DNA from: Oceanihabitans iliipiscarium
GTDB lineage: Bacteria; Bacteroidota; Bacteroidia; Flavobacteriales; Flavobacteriaceae
NCBI RefSeq assembly: GCF_042686125.1
Contig: NZ_JBHUOV010000007.1
Span: 62,001 to 126,000, forward strand
Length of the DNA stretch: 64,000 nucleotides
Direction: 5' to 3'
In this document: piece after piece, positions 34,299 to 42,996 of the stretch
How the letters are laid out: each line of letters begins with the position of its first letter
How positions within the stretch are numbered: position 1 is the first letter of the stretch
Notes under the pieces: model-generated
The model's database searches: none
The model's input: only the letters and a program-made list of their open reading frames with translations
Told to the model about the DNA's origin: nothing
Program-made: the position numbers and the translations under genes

Positions 34299-34748
34299 AT
34301 GAGTATAGATCGTCTTAATTGGAAGATTCTAAAGTGTTTGCAAGAAAATGCAAGACAATCTAATGCCGAAATTGGAAGGCAAGTTGGTATTACTTCACCT
34401 GCAGTTTCTGAGCGTATAAAGAAGATGGAAGACTTAGGAATTATACAAAATCATATCACATTAATCTCTCCTTTTGAAGTTGGTTATCAACTTAAAGCAC
34501 TAATTACTTTGCATGCTTTTATGGGAAAATTAAAACCTTTTTTAGAAAAAGTAAAGACCTTTGATGAAGTTGTAAATTGTTATCGCATTACTGGGAATGA
34601 AAATATTGTTATGGAAGTGGTTTTAAAAAATCAAAAGCATTTAGAAACATTTATAGACCAGCTTATTGTTTATGGTGAAAGTAAAACACAAATTGTTTTG
34701 TCGCATGTGGTTAAGAATAATGCAATAAAACCTTTATTGAAAAACTAG
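34299..34748 (+). CDS. Lrp/AsnC-family transcriptional regulator
   Basis: The 149-residue protein has an N-terminal helix-turn-helix at about 5-60 (DRLNWKILKCLQENARQSNAEIG, SPAVSERIKKMEDLGII). A RAM effector-binding domain follows at about 65-140 (TLHAFMGKLKPFLEKV, RITGNENIVMEVV). It likely binds an amino acid and forms octamers. The palindrome just upstream is the probable operator. The downstream VOC/MFS pair is convergent, so it is not in its operon. Confidence 0.93.
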   Translation: MSIDRLNWKILKCLQENARQSNAEIGRQVGITSPAVSERIKKMEDLGIIQNHITLISPFEVGYQLKALITLHAFMGKLKPFLEKVKTFDEVVNCYRITGNENIVMEVVLKNQKHLETFIDQLIVYGESKTQIVLSHVVKNNAIKPLLKN

Positions 34749-35122
34749 TGTATTCGCCAAGGCGGATTTTTCCGATTGTTACCAGCTTTATATAAAATAA
34801 TATGATTTCCATCTAAATCGTATAAATGTGCTTCGCGCCAAAGCCAAGATTTATCTTCTGGATCACTAGAAAATATAATGCCTTTTTGTTTAAGTGAGTT
34901 TACATATTCGTCAATATGCTCTTCTTCAAAATAGAGGCTAATACCTTGACCATTTGGTAATGAATCTACTTTATGAATAGAGAAAGTGCTGTCTCCGTTT
35001 GGACATTTAAAACGAACATATCTAGGTAACGCATCAACGATGAGTTGCAAGCCTAAAGTTTGATAAAAGGCGGTAGCTTTTTCAACATGTATTGAAGGAA
35101 TAGTGACTTGATTTAAATTCAT
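34745..35122 (-). CDS. VOC-superfamily (glyoxalase/bleomycin-resistance-like) protein
   Basis: The 125-residue protein shows the paired beta-alpha-beta-beta-beta modules of the VOC fold: IPSIHVEKATAFYQTLGLQ at the start and LYDLDGNHIILYKAG at the end. Candidate metal ligands are His11, Glu/His in the middle and the final DLDGNHI stretch. The substrate is unknown. Its start overlaps the MFS gene by four bases, so the two are translationally coupled, which suggests a shared detoxification or export role. It also overlaps the convergent lrp by four bases. Confidence 0.85.
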   Translation of the reverse strand: MNLNQVTIPSIHVEKATAFYQTLGLQLIVDALPRYVRFKCPNGDSTFSIHKVDSLPNGQGISLYFEEEHIDEYVNSLKQKGIIFSSDPEDKSWLWREAHLYDLDGNHIILYKAGNNRKNPPWRIH

Positions 35123-36330
35123 TTTTTAATCGGATTTTTTTTGACATAAATATTTAGTAAGAAAAGTAAAAATGCACAAACACCTCCTAATCCAGTCATA
35201 ATAAGCCATGTGTTATCAAATCCAAAGCCATCAACTAATCGCATTCCAGCATTATGTCCAAAGATATGAGCAATAGAAAATGCAATAGAGTATAAAGCCA
35301 TGTATTCGCCTTGATTTCCTTTTTTTGCACGTTCCATCGCAAAGGCATTCGAAAAGGGAAATGCAATCATCTCACCAACTGTCATTAAAAACATACCAAC
35401 AATTAATACACCTGACCATGTACTTATGTTTAATACAATAAAACTTAAAGCTGTTAAAACTGCACCAAAAAACATAAGACTAGACTTAGAGTGTTTTGAA
35501 TTTTCTAACCATTTTATGAGTGGCATTTCTAATAAAAAAATAAAAAAACCGTTCGCGCCTAAAAGTAAGCCTATTTGTAATTCACTTAAAACATGTGCTT
35601 CTCTGTAATAGATTGGCATCGTTGAGAAATATTGTAAGAAAATAAACCCAAACAAAAACATGGCAATAAGAAAAATAAAAAACGCTTTATCATTGTACGC
35701 CGAATCAGGATTTTTCACAATAATATCATCTTGTATTTTAGCTTTTTTAGGGTTTAAAACTAGAAATAGTACAACAGTTGCTAGAATGCAAGTAATACCA
35801 TCTACCCAAAACAAACCGCCATAACTCATTGTCGTTATTATAAGTCCACCAACAGCAGGTCCAGCAGAAAAACCAAGATTAATGGCTAGACGAATAAGCG
35901 TTACGCTACGTGTTTTATTTTCAGGTTTACTATAAGCACTTAAAGCCACGAACATGGCAGGACGAAACATGTCGGCAACGAGCATGACTAAAAAAATACC
36001 AACACATAAAGAAGCAAATGTATTTAAAAACTGCAAAGCAATAAATAACACACCAGTTGAAAGTAGGCTTCGGACCATAACTTTATAGTAGCCAATTTTA
36101 TCGGTTAATTTTCCACCTAGCCAAGAACCAGCAACAGAGCCTAGTCCGAAAGCTGTCATAATCCATCCAACATCTTTAAGTGTGAATTCTAAATCTTCTG
36201 TAAGGTATAATGACAAAAACGGAATGACCATAGTGCCTGCTCTATTTATAAGTGTAATTAGTGCAAGCCACCATACCTCTTTAGAGAGTCCGTTAAATGT
36301 GTTTAAGTAATTTTTAAATAGCGTTTTCAT
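35119..36330 (-). CDS. Major facilitator superfamily transporter
   Basis: The 403-residue membrane protein has twelve predicted helices. The MFS loop 2-3 motif GSWLGGKLTDKIGYYKVM appears at about residues 67-84, and an antiporter-like GPAVGG motif lies in helix 5. The pattern fits the multidrug-efflux type of MFS (DHA1), but the substrate cannot be read from sequence. It is the first gene of the MFS/VOC pair. Upstream lies a region with several hairpins. Confidence 0.9.
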   Translation of the reverse strand: MKTLFKNYLNTFNGLSKEVWWLALITLINRAGTMVIPFLSLYLTEDLEFTLKDVGWIMTAFGLGSVAGSWLGGKLTDKIGYYKVMVRSLLSTGVLFIALQFLNTFASLCVGIFLVMLVADMFRPAMFVALSAYSKPENKTRSVTLIRLAINLGFSAGPAVGGLIITTMSYGGLFWVDGITCILATVVLFLVLNPKKAKIQDDIIVKNPDSAYNDKAFFIFLIAMFLFGFIFLQYFSTMPIYYREAHVLSELQIGLLLGANGFFIFLLEMPLIKWLENSKHSKSSLMFFGAVLTALSFIVLNISTWSGVLIVGMFLMTVGEMIAFPFSNAFAMERAKKGNQGEYMALYSIAFSIAHIFGHNAGMRLVDGFGFDNTWLIMTGLGGVCAFLLFLLNIYVKKNPIKK

Positions 36331-36390
36331 TAGTTGTTGGTTAATTTTTTACATAAGCTTATTTATTTGTGTCAATTATTGACTAAAAAT

Positions 36391-36475
36391 AAAAAGTCCG
36401 ACTGAGAAGTCGGACTTTTTAATATTGTATAAATTAATCATAGCATCAGCACAATATATAAGAAGTCCGACTTCT
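36391..36475. promoter_or_regulatory. Structured region between divergent genes, with a terminator-like hairpin
   Basis: A perfect 13-bp stem (AAAAAGTCCGACT at 36391-36403 with 36408-36420) is flanked by A and T runs and would terminate in both directions. A second stem ATATTGT/ACAATAT (36422-36428, 36451-36457) follows. A third palindrome AGAAGT-CCG-ACTTCT (36461-36475) could also pair with the 3' arm of the first. No gene ends here: both flanking genes point away. Confidence 0.6.
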
Positions 36476-36601
36476 ATAAGAAGTGGTTTGTCTTTTGATA
36501 TATTTTACGACCCAATTAGTCATGATTTTTTATTTTTAATCTCATTCAAAACTAATTAAAATATTTAGATATTGTACTTTTAAATCCAAAAAATATTTAA
36601 A

Positions 36602-37201
36602 ATGAAGATTATACTTTACTTTTTAGTGTTTGTAACCACTTTAAGTTGTGCTCAAGACAAGCAACCACTTTTAGGAGAAACAGATTGGCAACGTAAAATG
36701 AATGCCGATTTTAAAGACGCATCTAAATCGCCATTAAAAGATAAAGACAGAAAAGGTTTTAAGACACTAGATTTTTTTAAGTTTGATTCTATTTATGTGA
36801 TAAAAGCCGCTTTTAAAAGAACACCAGAAGAGAAGCCATTTAAAATGAAAACAACTACAGGTCGATTACCTGACTACGTTAAATATGGTGTTGTAGAGTT
36901 TCAATTAAAAGGAAAAACACATCAGCTAAATATATATCAAAACATTGAGTTATTAGCTAAGCCAGGCTTTGAAGACTATTTGTTTTTACCTTTTTTAGAT
37001 GATACTAATGGCGATATGACTTATGGAGGAGGGCGTTATGTTGAAAGTCGAATTCCAGAAGGGAAGGAGCTTATTATTGATTTTAATAAAGCATATAATC
37101 CTTATTGTGCTTATAATGAAAAATATTCTTGTCCGATTGTTCCAAGAGAAAATTATATAGATCAAAACATTGAGGCAGGCGTCAAGGCTTTTAAAAAATA
37201 A
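36602..37201 (+). CDS. DUF1684 family lipoprotein
   Basis: The 199-residue protein has a lipoprotein-type signal peptide (VFVTTLSC, Cys16). The DUF1684 domain follows: ADFKDASKSPLKDKDRKGF, the strand FQLKGKTHQLNIYQN, FLPFLDDTNGDMTYGGGRY, and the C-terminal AYNPYCAYNEKYSCPIVP. It is secreted or membrane-anchored; the function of the family is not established. It is single, with a terminator shared with the convergent T9SS gene. Confidence 0.88.
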   Translation: MKIILYFLVFVTTLSCAQDKQPLLGETDWQRKMNADFKDASKSPLKDKDRKGFKTLDFFKFDSIYVIKAAFKRTPEEKPFKMKTTTGRLPDYVKYGVVEFQLKGKTHQLNIYQNIELLAKPGFEDYLFLPFLDDTNGDMTYGGGRYVESRIPEGKELIIDFNKAYNPYCAYNEKYSCPIVPRENYIDQNIEAGVKAFKK

Positions 37202-37236
37202 AAGCACCTAGTACGAAACGAGGTGCTTGTTGTTAT
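37202..37236. terminator. Terminator between convergent genes
   Basis: AAGCACCT at 37202-37209 pairs with AGGTGCTT at 37221-37228 around an 11-base loop, followed by a T-rich tail on the plus strand. It begins directly after the DUF1684 stop. Confidence 0.75.
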
Positions 37237-37251
37237 TTGTTTTAGAGGTTT

Positions 37252-38472
37252 TTAATTTTTGATGATGCGTTTAGATAATTGCCCTTTATTAGTATCTAAA
37301 ATAAGAAGATAAATACCATTTTTAAGGCTAGACATTGCAAGAGATTCAACATGTTTGTCTATTTCAATTACTTGCTTTCCAGTAATATCGTATAATTTTA
37401 ATTTTTGAATTTGAATATGATCTGGCAAGGTTATATTTAAATTTTCTGAGGTAGGATTTGGAAAGCACCTAATTTCTGAAATATCTACGCTATTAATCCC
37501 TAAGGTGCCATCAACTTCAAAAGGTTGTCTTTCATACAGAGACCATTCTCCGTTTGAATTTAAAACTCTAATATGTAAATAATGATCACCTTGTGCTAAG
37601 CTTCCTGATGTTGTAATACTGAAATCTTCATCAATTATATCGCCAGTAATAGATATCGCCATGCCATTTCCTAAACCAGGATCGACATCAATAAAATATT
37701 CAGCAGCTACAATATCGCTAGTATTAGTTTCAGTAATAGGATTCACTTTAAAAGTTTTATGTTCATATAGGCTCCATTCATTATTGCTATTTTTAACGCG
37801 AACAAATAAGCGATGTGTTCCAACAGGTAATCCAGAAGTAGAAACAGGTAAAGTTTCATTAATAGTTTCAGCATCAGCTAAGTCTAAAGCAGTTGCTAAA
37901 CCAATGCCCGGATCTTGGTTGAAGAAATATTCAGCTTCTACAATATCACTAGTATTAGTTTCAGTAATAGGATTCACTTTAAAAGTTTTATGTTCATATA
38001 GGCTCCATTCATTATTGCTATTTTTAACACGAACAAATAAGCGATGTGTTCCAACGGGTAATCCAGAAGTAGAAACAGGTAAAGTTTCATCAATAGTTTC
38101 AGCATCAGTTAAGTCTAAAGCAGTTGCTAAACCAATGCCTGGATCTTGGTTGAAGAAATATTCGGCTTCTACAATATCGCTAGTATTTGTTTCAGTAATT
38201 GGAGCAATTCTAAAGGTTTTATGTTCGTATAAACTGATATCACCATTACTATTTATAGCTCTAATAAAAAGCCTGTGAGTGCCTTCAGTTAACGTTGCAG
38301 TTGAAATAGAAAAACTTTGATTTATAGTTTCTGCATCTGGATCGATATTAATATTTGTTGCTAACCCAATACCAGGATCTTCATCAAAAAAGTATTCTAA
38401 GCTAGCAATGTCAGACTGCGCTAACGTAACACCAACACAAAAGCAACATAATAATATATATAATGTTTTCAT
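37252..38472 (-). CDS. T9SS-secreted protein with four 77-residue repeats
   Basis: The 406-residue protein starts with a signal peptide (residues 1-18, VTLAQ). About four repeats follow of roughly 77 residues, each with EYFF(D/N)(E/Q)DPGIGLAT, a GTHRLF(I/V)R strand and SLYEHKTF. It ends in a type A T9SS sorting domain (PNPTSENLNI, LYDITGKQV, LKNGIYLLILDT). Repeats 2 and 3 are nearly identical in DNA (231-bp period). It is likely exported to the cell surface by the type IX system. It follows the beta-helix gene after 12 bases, in one operon. Confidence 0.9.
   Translation of the reverse strand: MKTLYILLCCFCVGVTLAQSDIASLEYFFDEDPGIGLATNINIDPDAETINQSFSISTATLTEGTHRLFIRAINSNGDISLYEHKTFRIAPITETNTSDIVEAEYFFNQDPGIGLATALDLTDAETIDETLPVSTSGLPVGTHRLFVRVKNSNNEWSLYEHKTFKVNPITETNTSDIVEAEYFFNQDPGIGLATALDLADAETINETLPVSTSGLPVGTHRLFVRVKNSNNEWSLYEHKTFKVNPITETNTSDIVAAEYFIDVDPGLGNGMAISITGDIIDEDFSITTSGSLAQGDHYLHIRVLNSNGEWSLYERQPFEVDGTLGINSVDISEIRCFPNPTSENLNITLPDHIQIQKLKLYDITGKQVIEIDKHVESLAMSSLKNGIYLLILDTNKGQLSKRIIKN
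37709..38170 (-). repeat. 231-bp tandem duplication inside the T9SS gene
   Basis: Units 37709-37939 and 37940-38170 are almost identical, with only scattered silent or mild changes. They encode one 77-residue repeat each. The outer repeats of the protein are clearly more diverged, so this duplication is recent or kept alike by gene conversion. Confidence 0.85.
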
Positions 38473-38484
38473 TGTGTTTAAGTT

Positions 38485-39513
38485 TTAGTTGGTTTTATTA
38501 GCATTCGCTTTTAAATTCACATTTAAATCAGCTCCAGCCTGAACGACATTGTTACTAATAGTCATTTCTTCCAGATAAGGTAAAAGGGTTGGGTAACCTC
38601 TCAAGTCAAAGTCATAAGAGCCATTGAAAAGTCCAATATCGTTACCATCTGTTCCTAAAGAACCAGAAGCAATGTTATAGTCGTTATCTACATTAAAAGT
38701 AGGATTGGTTCCAGGAATATTTATAAATTGAGGGTTCGTATTGTCAAAATTACCCGTTCCGTTTAAAAGTTCTAGAGTTGTGCCTAAATAGCTGTAGCTT
38801 AAGCAATTATTAAAAATTACCGTGCCACTTGATTGCCAATTCGTACCATTAAAACTACTAGTGAAAACAAAGATATTGTTTTGAGCGACTAAATCTATTG
38901 GATTATTAAAAAACGATTGTGTAGTTACACCATTAAAAGTTATAATGTTATTGTTGAAGATCGTAGAACTATTAAATCCAACTAAGCCATTAGGGTTAAC
39001 AGTGTCAATGAAATTGTGCGTAATTGTAATATTTGTACTTGTAGTGTTATTTAATATTATACCAACTCCAATAACATTACCTTGAATAGAGGCATTGGTG
39101 ATTCCTGTGTTTAAATTAATATTATTATTAATAAATGAATTCTCTATAGTTAAGTTAGATCTTACTCCAGAAGACTGTATGTTAGATGTACTGCGAATTC
39201 CACTAATTTTTACATTACTTGCTGAAATATTGATGCTACCAAAAGTTGCACTTCTTCCAGCGTTAAGTTCTGGAGTATGGCCATTACCATAAACCGTAAC
39301 CTCTTTACTTATATTAATATTGCCATAACTAGTAATTGAAGGTTGTACATAAATAATGTCACCATCATTTGCAGCTGCTATAGCAGTAGTAAATGTATTG
39401 TACATATGAGAAGGAGACGTGTCTACATTAGTGTTATTGTCAACAATTAAAATGTTTTGAGCTTGACAATAATAAGTAAAAGTAATTGCGACAAATAAAA
39501 TAATTTTTTTCAT
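38485..39513 (-). CDS. Secreted right-handed beta-helix protein
   Basis: The 342-residue protein has a signal peptide (FTYYCQAQ, to about 18). Short Asn/Ile-rich turns follow, typical of a parallel beta-helix: SINISASNVKISGI, NLTIENSFINNNINL, NITITHNFI and SSTIFNNNIITF. This resembles pectate-lyase-like or surface-carbohydrate-binding proteins, but I see no catalytic residues. It has no clear C-terminal sorting domain, unlike its downstream partner. It heads the two-gene unit and may act with that T9SS protein at the cell surface. Confidence 0.8.
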   Translation of the reverse strand: MKKIILFVAITFTYYCQAQNILIVDNNTNVDTSPSHMYNTFTTAIAAANDGDIIYVQPSITSYGNINISKEVTVYGNGHTPELNAGRSATFGSINISASNVKISGIRSTSNIQSSGVRSNLTIENSFINNNINLNTGITNASIQGNVIGVGIILNNTTSTNITITHNFIDTVNPNGLVGFNSSTIFNNNIITFNGVTTQSFFNNPIDLVAQNNIFVFTSSFNGTNWQSSGTVIFNNCLSYSYLGTTLELLNGTGNFDNTNPQFINIPGTNPTFNVDNDYNIASGSLGTDGNDIGLFNGSYDFDLRGYPTLLPYLEEMTISNNVVQAGADLNVNLKANANKTN

Positions 39514-39591
39514 AATATGATAAGTTAAGATTTACAATCTCAAATTTCTATAATTATGAAAGACAAAAACATACGTAGTTTGTCGTATATT

Positions 39592-39957
39592 TTACTTTAC
39601 TAAATGCATTCCAAGGAAAACAGCTAAAAACCCAATAACAAAACTAGCGATAGAATATAAGGCGAAACTGGTGAAATCACCAGATTTTAGAAACACATGG
39701 TTTTCATATGCAAAAGTGGAGAAGGTGGTAAAACCACCACAAAATCCTGTAGCTAACAATAAAGTTTGACTTGATGATAAGGTGTTGTTTTTTGCTGCTA
39801 AGCCAAGAATAATACCAATAAGTAAGCTCCCTAAAATATTGGCAAGAAAAGTACCATACGGAATACCATTTCCTGTGCTATTAAGATATTTTCCAATTAT
39901 AAAGCGAAGGACACTACCAAATCCACCACCAACAAATACGAGCAATATATTCTTCAT
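39592..39957 (-). CDS. crcB: Fluoride ion channel CrcB
   Basis: The 121-residue protein has four transmembrane helices and the Fluc motifs GGGFGSVLRF (residues 9-18), GTFLANILGS and GFCGGFTTFSTFAYE. Dual-topology dimers export fluoride. Length fits the family. I saw no fluoride riboswitch in the short leader between it and the upstream terminator. Confidence 0.94.
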   Translation of the reverse strand: MKNILLVFVGGGFGSVLRFIIGKYLNSTGNGIPYGTFLANILGSLLIGIILGLAAKNNTLSSSQTLLLATGFCGGFTTFSTFAYENHVFLKSGDFTSFALYSIASFVIGFLAVFLGMHLVK

Positions 39958-39972
39958 TAAACAAATGTAATA

Positions 39973-40006
39973 AAAAACCTTACAGTTTTTAATTGTAAGG
40001 TTTTAG
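39973..40006 (-). terminator. Terminator of the SRPBCC/GyrI-like gene
   Basis: AAACCTTACA at 39975-39984 pairs with 39994-40003, with a T-run on the minus strand. It separates the leftward gene at 40027 from crcB. Confidence 0.83.
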
Positions 40007-40026
40007 TTAAAGTGTAAGATTATTAA

Positions 40027-41067
40027 CTATTTCACAGGATAGTAAATATCTGTTTGGATATCTTCAGGCTTAACCGTTGTAGGATCGTTAACATATAATT
40101 CCCAAACTGAAGTTCCGTTCATTTCTATTTTTTTGCTTTGCATATATTCACCTATAGCGATATGAGCTTCATAGTCTCCAGTACCATAATCACCATATTT
40201 GGCAATTTTAACTGCTTTTCCACCAGGAACATCAAGGGCTGTCATGCCTTCAGCTGGCGCTAATTCTTTCTTTAGAAGTAATCCGATATAGAATTCTGCT
40301 TCTTTAGTTTTTTCGTCCCATTTGGTATAAAAAGTACCTGGTACAAAATCGTCAGGAGTTAATTTATTTTCTGCGGCATACATTCCAGCTTTGGGCATGA
40401 ATTCCATAAAGAGGGCAGTCATTTCTTCATGTTCTAAATCTGTAGATGTTTTTTGAAGATAACCTATAAATTTACCATCAGTCAATTCAACTTCAACAAC
40501 ATCACCTAGTCTATAACTTTTTTTAGGAGCGTTTTTCATTTGTTCTGTTACGACACCAGATAAGTTTTTTAAACCATCTTCTTGCATTGTGCCTAGCATT
40601 TTATCCATTCCACCAGATAACACACCAAAGAGTTTAAACATAAAAGGGTTGCTTTCATTTTTCATTCCCCAAGTTACATTTGTACCACCTTCAGCATCTT
40701 CTAAAGTCCAGTAAATATCTGTAGGCTCGTAATCTGAAAATTGTAATTTTAAATCTACTGATTTATTTGGAACTGTATTAACAAGTTCTAAGTTGCCTGG
40801 ACCATCTTTACTTGTCCAACTACTTTTTGCTCCAATCCCAGTGGTGTTATCAGAATATGATGTAACTATAGTTGAATCATTATCATGCCATGGTCCCCAT
40901 GATTCCCATTGTTTTAAGTCATTAATATTATTATAAATAACATTTGCTGGTGCATTAATTAGTTGAGTTCGCTTTACATCATAATCATTTGGCTGTATTG
41001 CTACATAAATTAGAAAACCAATAATTAATATGAGTAATAAAAATATAATATACTTTAGAGTTTTCAT
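40027..41067 (-). CDS. Membrane-anchored SRPBCC plus GyrI-like protein
   Basis: The 346-residue protein has an N-terminal membrane anchor (about 5-26). An SRPBCC (START-like) domain covers about 28-170 (INAPANVIYNNINDLKQWESWGPW). A GyrI-like/AraC-effector-binding domain covers about 195-346 (ALFMEFMPKAGMYAAEN, TALDVPGGKAVKIAKYGDY, WELYVNDPT). The combination is known in Bacteroidota and suggests binding of a small hydrophobic ligand; the ligand is unknown. Confidence 0.85.
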   Translation of the reverse strand: MKTLKYIIFLLLILIIGFLIYVAIQPNDYDVKRTQLINAPANVIYNNINDLKQWESWGPWHDNDSTIVTSYSDNTTGIGAKSSWTSKDGPGNLELVNTVPNKSVDLKLQFSDYEPTDIYWTLEDAEGGTNVTWGMKNESNPFMFKLFGVLSGGMDKMLGTMQEDGLKNLSGVVTEQMKNAPKKSYRLGDVVEVELTDGKFIGYLQKTSTDLEHEEMTALFMEFMPKAGMYAAENKLTPDDFVPGTFYTKWDEKTKEAEFYIGLLLKKELAPAEGMTALDVPGGKAVKIAKYGDYGTGDYEAHIAIGEYMQSKKIEMNGTSVWELYVNDPTTVKPEDIQTDIYYPVK

Positions 41068-41147
41068 TTTTTAGAATGTATTAGTTTACCCAAAGATAAA
41101 TAAAAAAGGGGGAAGTTGATAAAGTAAATTTAAAGTGGTTAAAACGA

Positions 41148-41333
41148 TTACTTAAAAAAGAATTTAATAGAAATAATAAAAAGCAGGAATGAAATAAAAG
41201 CAATTAAAACCCATATGCTGCCTTTATAATAACGTTTGTGAAGTTTTAGATCTTTTCTATAGGTATAAGCTAGCACAAGAATAAATGCTATTGCGAATAA
41301 AATTCCAAAAACCCATTGACCTTTTGTAAACAT
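41148..41333 (-). CDS. Small two-helix membrane protein
   Basis: The 61-residue product has two transmembrane helices (about 5-24 and 41-58) separated by a basic loop RKDLKLHKRYYKGS. I chose ATG at 41331-41333 (MFTKGQWVFG), which fits similar flavobacterial small proteins I recall. An ATG six codons upstream is possible. The function is unknown. It lies upstream of the SRPBCC gene and may share its transcript. Confidence 0.7.
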   Translation of the reverse strand: MFTKGQWVFGILFAIAFILVLAYTYRKDLKLHKRYYKGSIWVLIAFISFLLFIISIKFFFK

Positions 41334-41386
41334 ATTGTTATTTTTATACAAAATTAATGAATTCTAATTACAATTATTTATAACAG

Positions 41387-41773
41387 ATGAAAAATAAAAT
41401 TGAAGCTGTAAAAGCCTTTCATGAAGCTTTTAAAATTGGTCACAGAGAAACGCCAAAAGCTAATTTAGGTGAAGCTAAAAATAGGTTGCGTTTTAATTTA
41501 ATGAAGGAAGAAAATGAAGAATACCTAGAAGCAGCAAATGATGATGACCTTGTTGAAGTTGCTGATGCATTAGGCGATATGTTGTATATACTTTGTGGTA
41601 CAATTATAGAGCATGGCATGCAGTATAAAATTGAAGAAGTTTTTGATGAAATCCAGCGTAGTAATATGAGTAAATTAGGTGAAGATGGTCAGCCTATTTA
41701 TAGAGAAGATGGAAAGGTACTAAAAGGGCCAAATTATTTTAAGCCTAATATATCAATGATACTAGATAAATAA
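41387..41773 (+). CDS. MazG-like nucleotide pyrophosphohydrolase
   Basis: The 128-residue all-alpha NTP-pyrophosphatase has the paired metal-binding motifs EENEEYLEA and EVADALGDMLY, the EExxE/ExxD signature of the MazG/HisE superfamily. It probably hydrolyses a nucleotide triphosphate to monophosphate and pyrophosphate. The length fits the single-domain phosphoribosyl-ATP-pyrophosphatase-like type; no his genes are nearby. It shares a two-way terminator with ilvE. Confidence 0.88.
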   Translation: MKNKIEAVKAFHEAFKIGHRETPKANLGEAKNRLRFNLMKEENEEYLEAANDDDLVEVADALGDMLYILCGTIIEHGMQYKIEEVFDEIQRSNMSKLGEDGQPIYREDGKVLKGPNYFKPNISMILDK

Positions 41774-41774
41774 A

Positions 41775-41804
41775 AAAGAGAAGCTTTTAAGCTTCTCTTT
41801 TTTT
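41775..41804. terminator. Bidirectional terminator between the MazG-like gene and ilvE
   Basis: A perfect 12-bp stem pairs AAAGAGAAGCTT at 41775-41786 with 41789-41800, with A-run and T-run flanks. It serves both convergent genes. Confidence 0.9.
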
Positions 41805-41808
41805 ATTC

Positions 41809-42876
41809 TTAAACTTTGTAACGCCAGCCATGCTGGTCATCAGATTTATTATATTGAATATCCATTAATTTTCTTTTGAAAAAAGTGGAGTATGAATCTT
41901 CAAGATCAGGAATTTCAAAAACATCTCCTGCATGTTCAAAAGCAGAAATCGGACTAATAACAGCAGCTGTTCCACTTCCAAAAATTTCTTTTAAACTACC
42001 ATCCATGGCAGCTTCTTTAATTTCTTTTACAGAAACACGACGAATTTCAACATCTATATTATTGTCTTTAGCTAATTGAATAACACTCTTCCTAGTAATA
42101 CCATCTAAAATTCTGTCGCTCGTTGGCGCAGTAACTAAAGTGTTATTTATTCTAAAAAAGATATTCATAGTACCAGCTTCCTCTAAATATTCATGAGTAT
42201 TGGCGTCTGTCCAAATTATTTGTTGAAATCCTTTTTTGTTAGCTAAATTAGTTGGGTAAAATTGAGCAGCATAATTACCAGCAGCTTTGGCAAATCCAAC
42301 GCCTCCATCAGCAGAACGACTAAATTTTTCAGCAAATAAAACACTTAATCTACCTTTATAATAAGCTTTAACAGGAGAACAAATAATCATGAATTTATAC
42401 TCATTAGCAGGTGCCGCAGAAATTGCAGGTTCAGTAGCGATAACAAATGGTCTAATATAAAGTGCATTTCCATCCCCTTTTTTTACCCAAGCTTTATCTA
42501 ATTGAATAAGCGTTTTAAGGCCATTTAGAAAATAGTCTTTAGGAAATTCAGGAATTGCTAACCTTGCAGCAGAGATATTAATTCGATTAAAATTATCTTC
42601 TGGTCTAAATAACCACACTTCATCTTGATCATCTTTAAATGCTTTCATGCCTTCAAAAACAGCTTGACCATAATGAAAAACTCGCGCAGATGGATCTAGA
42701 GTAAGTGCTTGATAAGGCATAATTTTTGGTGTTTGCCATTCTCCATCTACAAAATCACATGAAAACATATGGTCAGTAAACTCACGTCCAAAGTCAATAT
42801 TATCAAAATCTACATCATTAATTCTTGACTTTTCTACAGTTTCTAAATCGATTTCGTTAGTCAATATTCTACTCAT
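41809..42876 (-). CDS. ilvE: Branched-chain amino acid aminotransferase
   Basis: The 355-residue fold-type IV PLP enzyme transfers amino groups to the keto acids of Leu, Ile and Val. Key features are PSARVFHYGQAVFEGMKAF, RPFVIATEP, the cofactor lysine in GGVGFAKAAGNYAAQFYPT, EAGTMNIFF and GITRKSVIQLA. The length matches the BCAT2-like form with N-terminal extension. It is monocistronic. Confidence 0.96.
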   Translation of the reverse strand: MSRILTNEIDLETVEKSRINDVDFDNIDFGREFTDHMFSCDFVDGEWQTPKIMPYQALTLDPSARVFHYGQAVFEGMKAFKDDQDEVWLFRPEDNFNRINISAARLAIPEFPKDYFLNGLKTLIQLDKAWVKKGDGNALYIRPFVIATEPAISAAPANEYKFMIICSPVKAYYKGRLSVLFAEKFSRSADGGVGFAKAAGNYAAQFYPTNLANKKGFQQIIWTDANTHEYLEEAGTMNIFFRINNTLVTAPTSDRILDGITRKSVIQLAKDNNIDVEIRRVSVKEIKEAAMDGSLKEIFGSGTAAVISPISAFEHAGDVFEIPDLEDSYSTFFKRKLMDIQYNKSDDQHGWRYKV

Positions 42877-42899
42877 AATATTTTACATTTAATAGGCTG

Positions 42900-42907
42900 C
42901 AAAAATA
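42900..42907 (-). promoter_or_regulatory. -7 promoter element of ilvE
   Basis: On the minus strand this reads TATTTTTG, fitting TAnnTTTG, 23 bases before the ilvE start codon. Confidence 0.5.
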
Positions 42908-42996
42908 GAGAATATTAGTGGTATAAAAAAGATTATTTTTTTTTAAAAAAGTGGTATATTTATGCCGTAAAATTTGAAAAAAATAATATTTAAAAA

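Noticed and set aside
36391..36420. Simple terminator of a flanking gene
   Set aside because: Both neighbours point away from it, so it ends no known gene; it is kept instead as a finding.
37709..38170. Repeats considered as a CRISPR array
   Set aside because: The units are 231 bp, contiguous and in frame inside a coding sequence, with no spacers.
37661..38278. 205-codon plus-strand frame opposite the T9SS gene
   Set aside because: Its internal repeats simply mirror the repeats of the real minus-strand gene, which has a signal peptide and sorting domain.
39958..40026. Fluoride riboswitch upstream of crcB
   Set aside because: The only structure there is the terminator of the preceding gene; there is no room or sequence for the known riboswitch fold.
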